Shown one piece after another: positions 63,801 through 64,000 of a DNA stretch of 64,000 bases; the first letter of the stretch is position 1; each line of letters opens with the position of its first letter. The position numbers were made by a program, and so were the translations under genes. The stretch lies in NCBI GenBank assembly GCA_947496185.1, contig CANMCD010000001.1:1-64000 (forward strand). Direction: 5' to 3'. The notes beneath the pieces were generated by a model. It saw nothing but the letters and a program-made list of their open reading frames with translations, searched no databases and had not been told where the DNA came from. Source of the DNA: an uncultured Tenacibaculum sp. (GTDB lineage: Bacteria > Bacteroidota > Bacteroidia > Flavobacteriales > Flavobacteriaceae).

Positions 63801-64000
63801 GGATCTGATAATTGGCATGTTGACATAAAGAATAGTTGGAAATCAAATAACGATCAGACGGACGTACCTAGGTTGGTAAGTAATGAGTATAGGGATGGGA
63901 ATAGGTTTTCTTCTCGATTTGTAACTTCAACGGATTATTTATCATTAAACAATGTTAGAATAGGGTATAATGTTCCAAGTAGTTTTATGGGAGATTCTGG
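60885..64000 (+). CDS. SusC/RagA-type TonB-dependent receptor (partial, runs off the end)
   Basis: The frame opens with ATG at 60885 and is still open at the window end (over 1038 residues). The signal peptide ends VTFAQ (about 23). The carboxypeptidase-like domain (ISGVVSDEAGPLPGVTVMIK) carries the DFDGNYTL motif. A TonB-box-like VIVVGYG follows, then the plug with VANVSQALVGEVSGVNVINT, RIRGFGSVNGNRDPLYVVDG and SDIESLTVLKDATATAIYGS then RGANGVVLITTK, and the barrel. It is the outer-membrane importer of a glycan or peptide uptake pair; a SusD partner would be expected right of the window. Confidence 0.92.
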   Translation, partial: MKTKLNGILTLLLAFFVQVTFAQDRVISGVVSDEAGPLPGVTVMIKNTTQGTETDFDGNYTLRVSEGDVLVFSFVGMKTLEQIVGASDEMSVLLENDNLLEEVIVVGYGKASKESYTGTAKVVEVEKMEAKAVANVSQALVGEVSGVNVINTSGQPGTVATIRIRGFGSVNGNRDPLYVVDGVPLSGAVNSQFSSDREDTSDSNMGTINSINPSDIESLTVLKDATATAIYGSRGANGVVLITTKSGKAGTSSMEVDIKTGVNFQALPRYEVITSADEYLELSWHAMSNRRDFDTNTTLDAVSYANQNLFSSLGIDPRYNYFNTSNVSEIIDPVTGKVRENLSRKYTPENWGDHAFQASIRTEANLKMSGGNETTNYFSSFGYLDDVGYSVNSSFKRYSTRLNISHKPKEWLTAKANIGYTLGKRVRNGQSEDSGSVFWVVDNVPSIYPLFLRDAQGNKVEDTKYGGYQYDYGAGRHFAFGTNSIGNANYNFLGDDRHSLNGNFSFKVDLTDWLEFETLYGAQYYNQVSNDYQNPFYGFARGQRGSLTKDTYSFLSQNLLNIFRVNKSFEDHSFSAFLAYETNSTEYSVNSISKNKIVNLSNGLFEPNNYVVNSFPASGYSTKKSLESFFGQVSYDYLNKYYLSGSLRRDGSSRFANDKWGTFGSIGGSWIVSKEDFLVQSDFLNFLKLKASFGVMGDQEGVDLFSGVNAYDIANLGDEISLTPRTAENPNLTWETSKMYQAGLEFGLFGDKIEGSVDYYLKRTNNLIFKRGEALSTGNEFFNVNDGYLKNSGFEFDITAHLIDKENYSLDFGINGEVIDVVLEEMPIDPSTGDPKVIDIDDDIYGRSKGRGLYDFYLRDWAGVNPQNGSPMWYQYYHDQNNNGIVDEGESISSLYEYQVENPNNKVSRVTTDKYSDATQKYIGKSIVPKVRGAFRLNARLHDFTISTLFGYSLGGHAYDDSYASLMSTRKIGSDNWHVDIKNSWKSNNDQTDVPRLVSNEYRDGNRFSSRFVTSTDYLSLNNVRIGYNVPSSFMGDS

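Overview
The window is A+T-rich DNA from a member of the Bacteroidota, most likely a marine or aquatic Flavobacteriaceae (inference). Supporting signs are type IX secretion (T9SS) type A and type B C-terminal sorting domains, a PorP/SprF-like protein, a SusC/RagA-type TonB receptor, an ECF sigma/FecR/TonB-receptor regulon, TAnnTTTG-type -7 promoter elements, and lipoboxes without strong Shine-Dalgarno sequences.

Region 1 (1 to about 20.96 kb) is the right-hand part of a tailed-phage prophage. Left to right it holds the small and large terminase, neck or tail-completion type genes, tail-tip type genes, the tape measure, a zinc-ribbon and an HTH-like small protein, one small gene in reverse orientation, a ClpP-type protease fused to a scaffold, the major capsid protein, a probable tail-tube gene, the portal, a head-tail connector, a probable fibre, and a lysis cassette (holin, endolysin, one-gene spanin). 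Between lysis and integrase lies an accessory cassette: an orphan LuxR-type response regulator, a 59-residue lipoprotein, a four-helix membrane protein and a 59-residue orphan. The tyrosine integrase reads leftward at the right edge. Upstream of it are three 12-bp-spaced repeats, then a tmRNA/tRNA-3'-end-like sequence with its own terminator, taken here as attR. The repressor/replication half and attL lie left of the window.

Region 2 (21 to 33.5 kb) is host DNA with signs of decay and non-coding structure: an AraC-like remnant, a TonB receptor broken by one in-frame stop, a lipoprotein GH10 xylanase, a possible short RNA, a TerB-like gene and a Crp/Fnr regulator separated by a Crp-type palindrome, an orphan C-terminal gene fragment, and a T9SS-exported DUF1028 protein. 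A tight four-gene operon follows: thioredoxin-like, ApbE flavin transferase, a DUF4266 lipoprotein ending in a Gly/Cys tail, and a DUF3570 barrel. Then comes a non-coding array of about five units of roughly 210 bp.

Region 3 (33.5 to 42.9 kb) has two acidic lipoproteins divergent from an ECF sigma, FecR and FecA-like receptor operon, then a Rieske oxygenase with its flavin/[2Fe-2S] reductase.

Region 4 (42.9 to 64 kb) has a small barrel and a 2029-residue alpha-2-macroglobulin with a CxEQ thioester motif, and a T9SS triad (type B cargo, PorP/SprF-like protein, OmpA/PD40 protein). It continues with a Mur ligase with a DUF5522 gene, DUF4197, a BtuF-like protein without a signal peptide, a LytTR response regulator, and a SusC-type receptor that runs off the window end.

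The best candidates for an undescribed system are the ApbE/DUF4266/DUF3570 operon, the tandem ~210-bp array behind it, and the prophage accessory cassette. Everything here was read by eye; no database search or computation was run.
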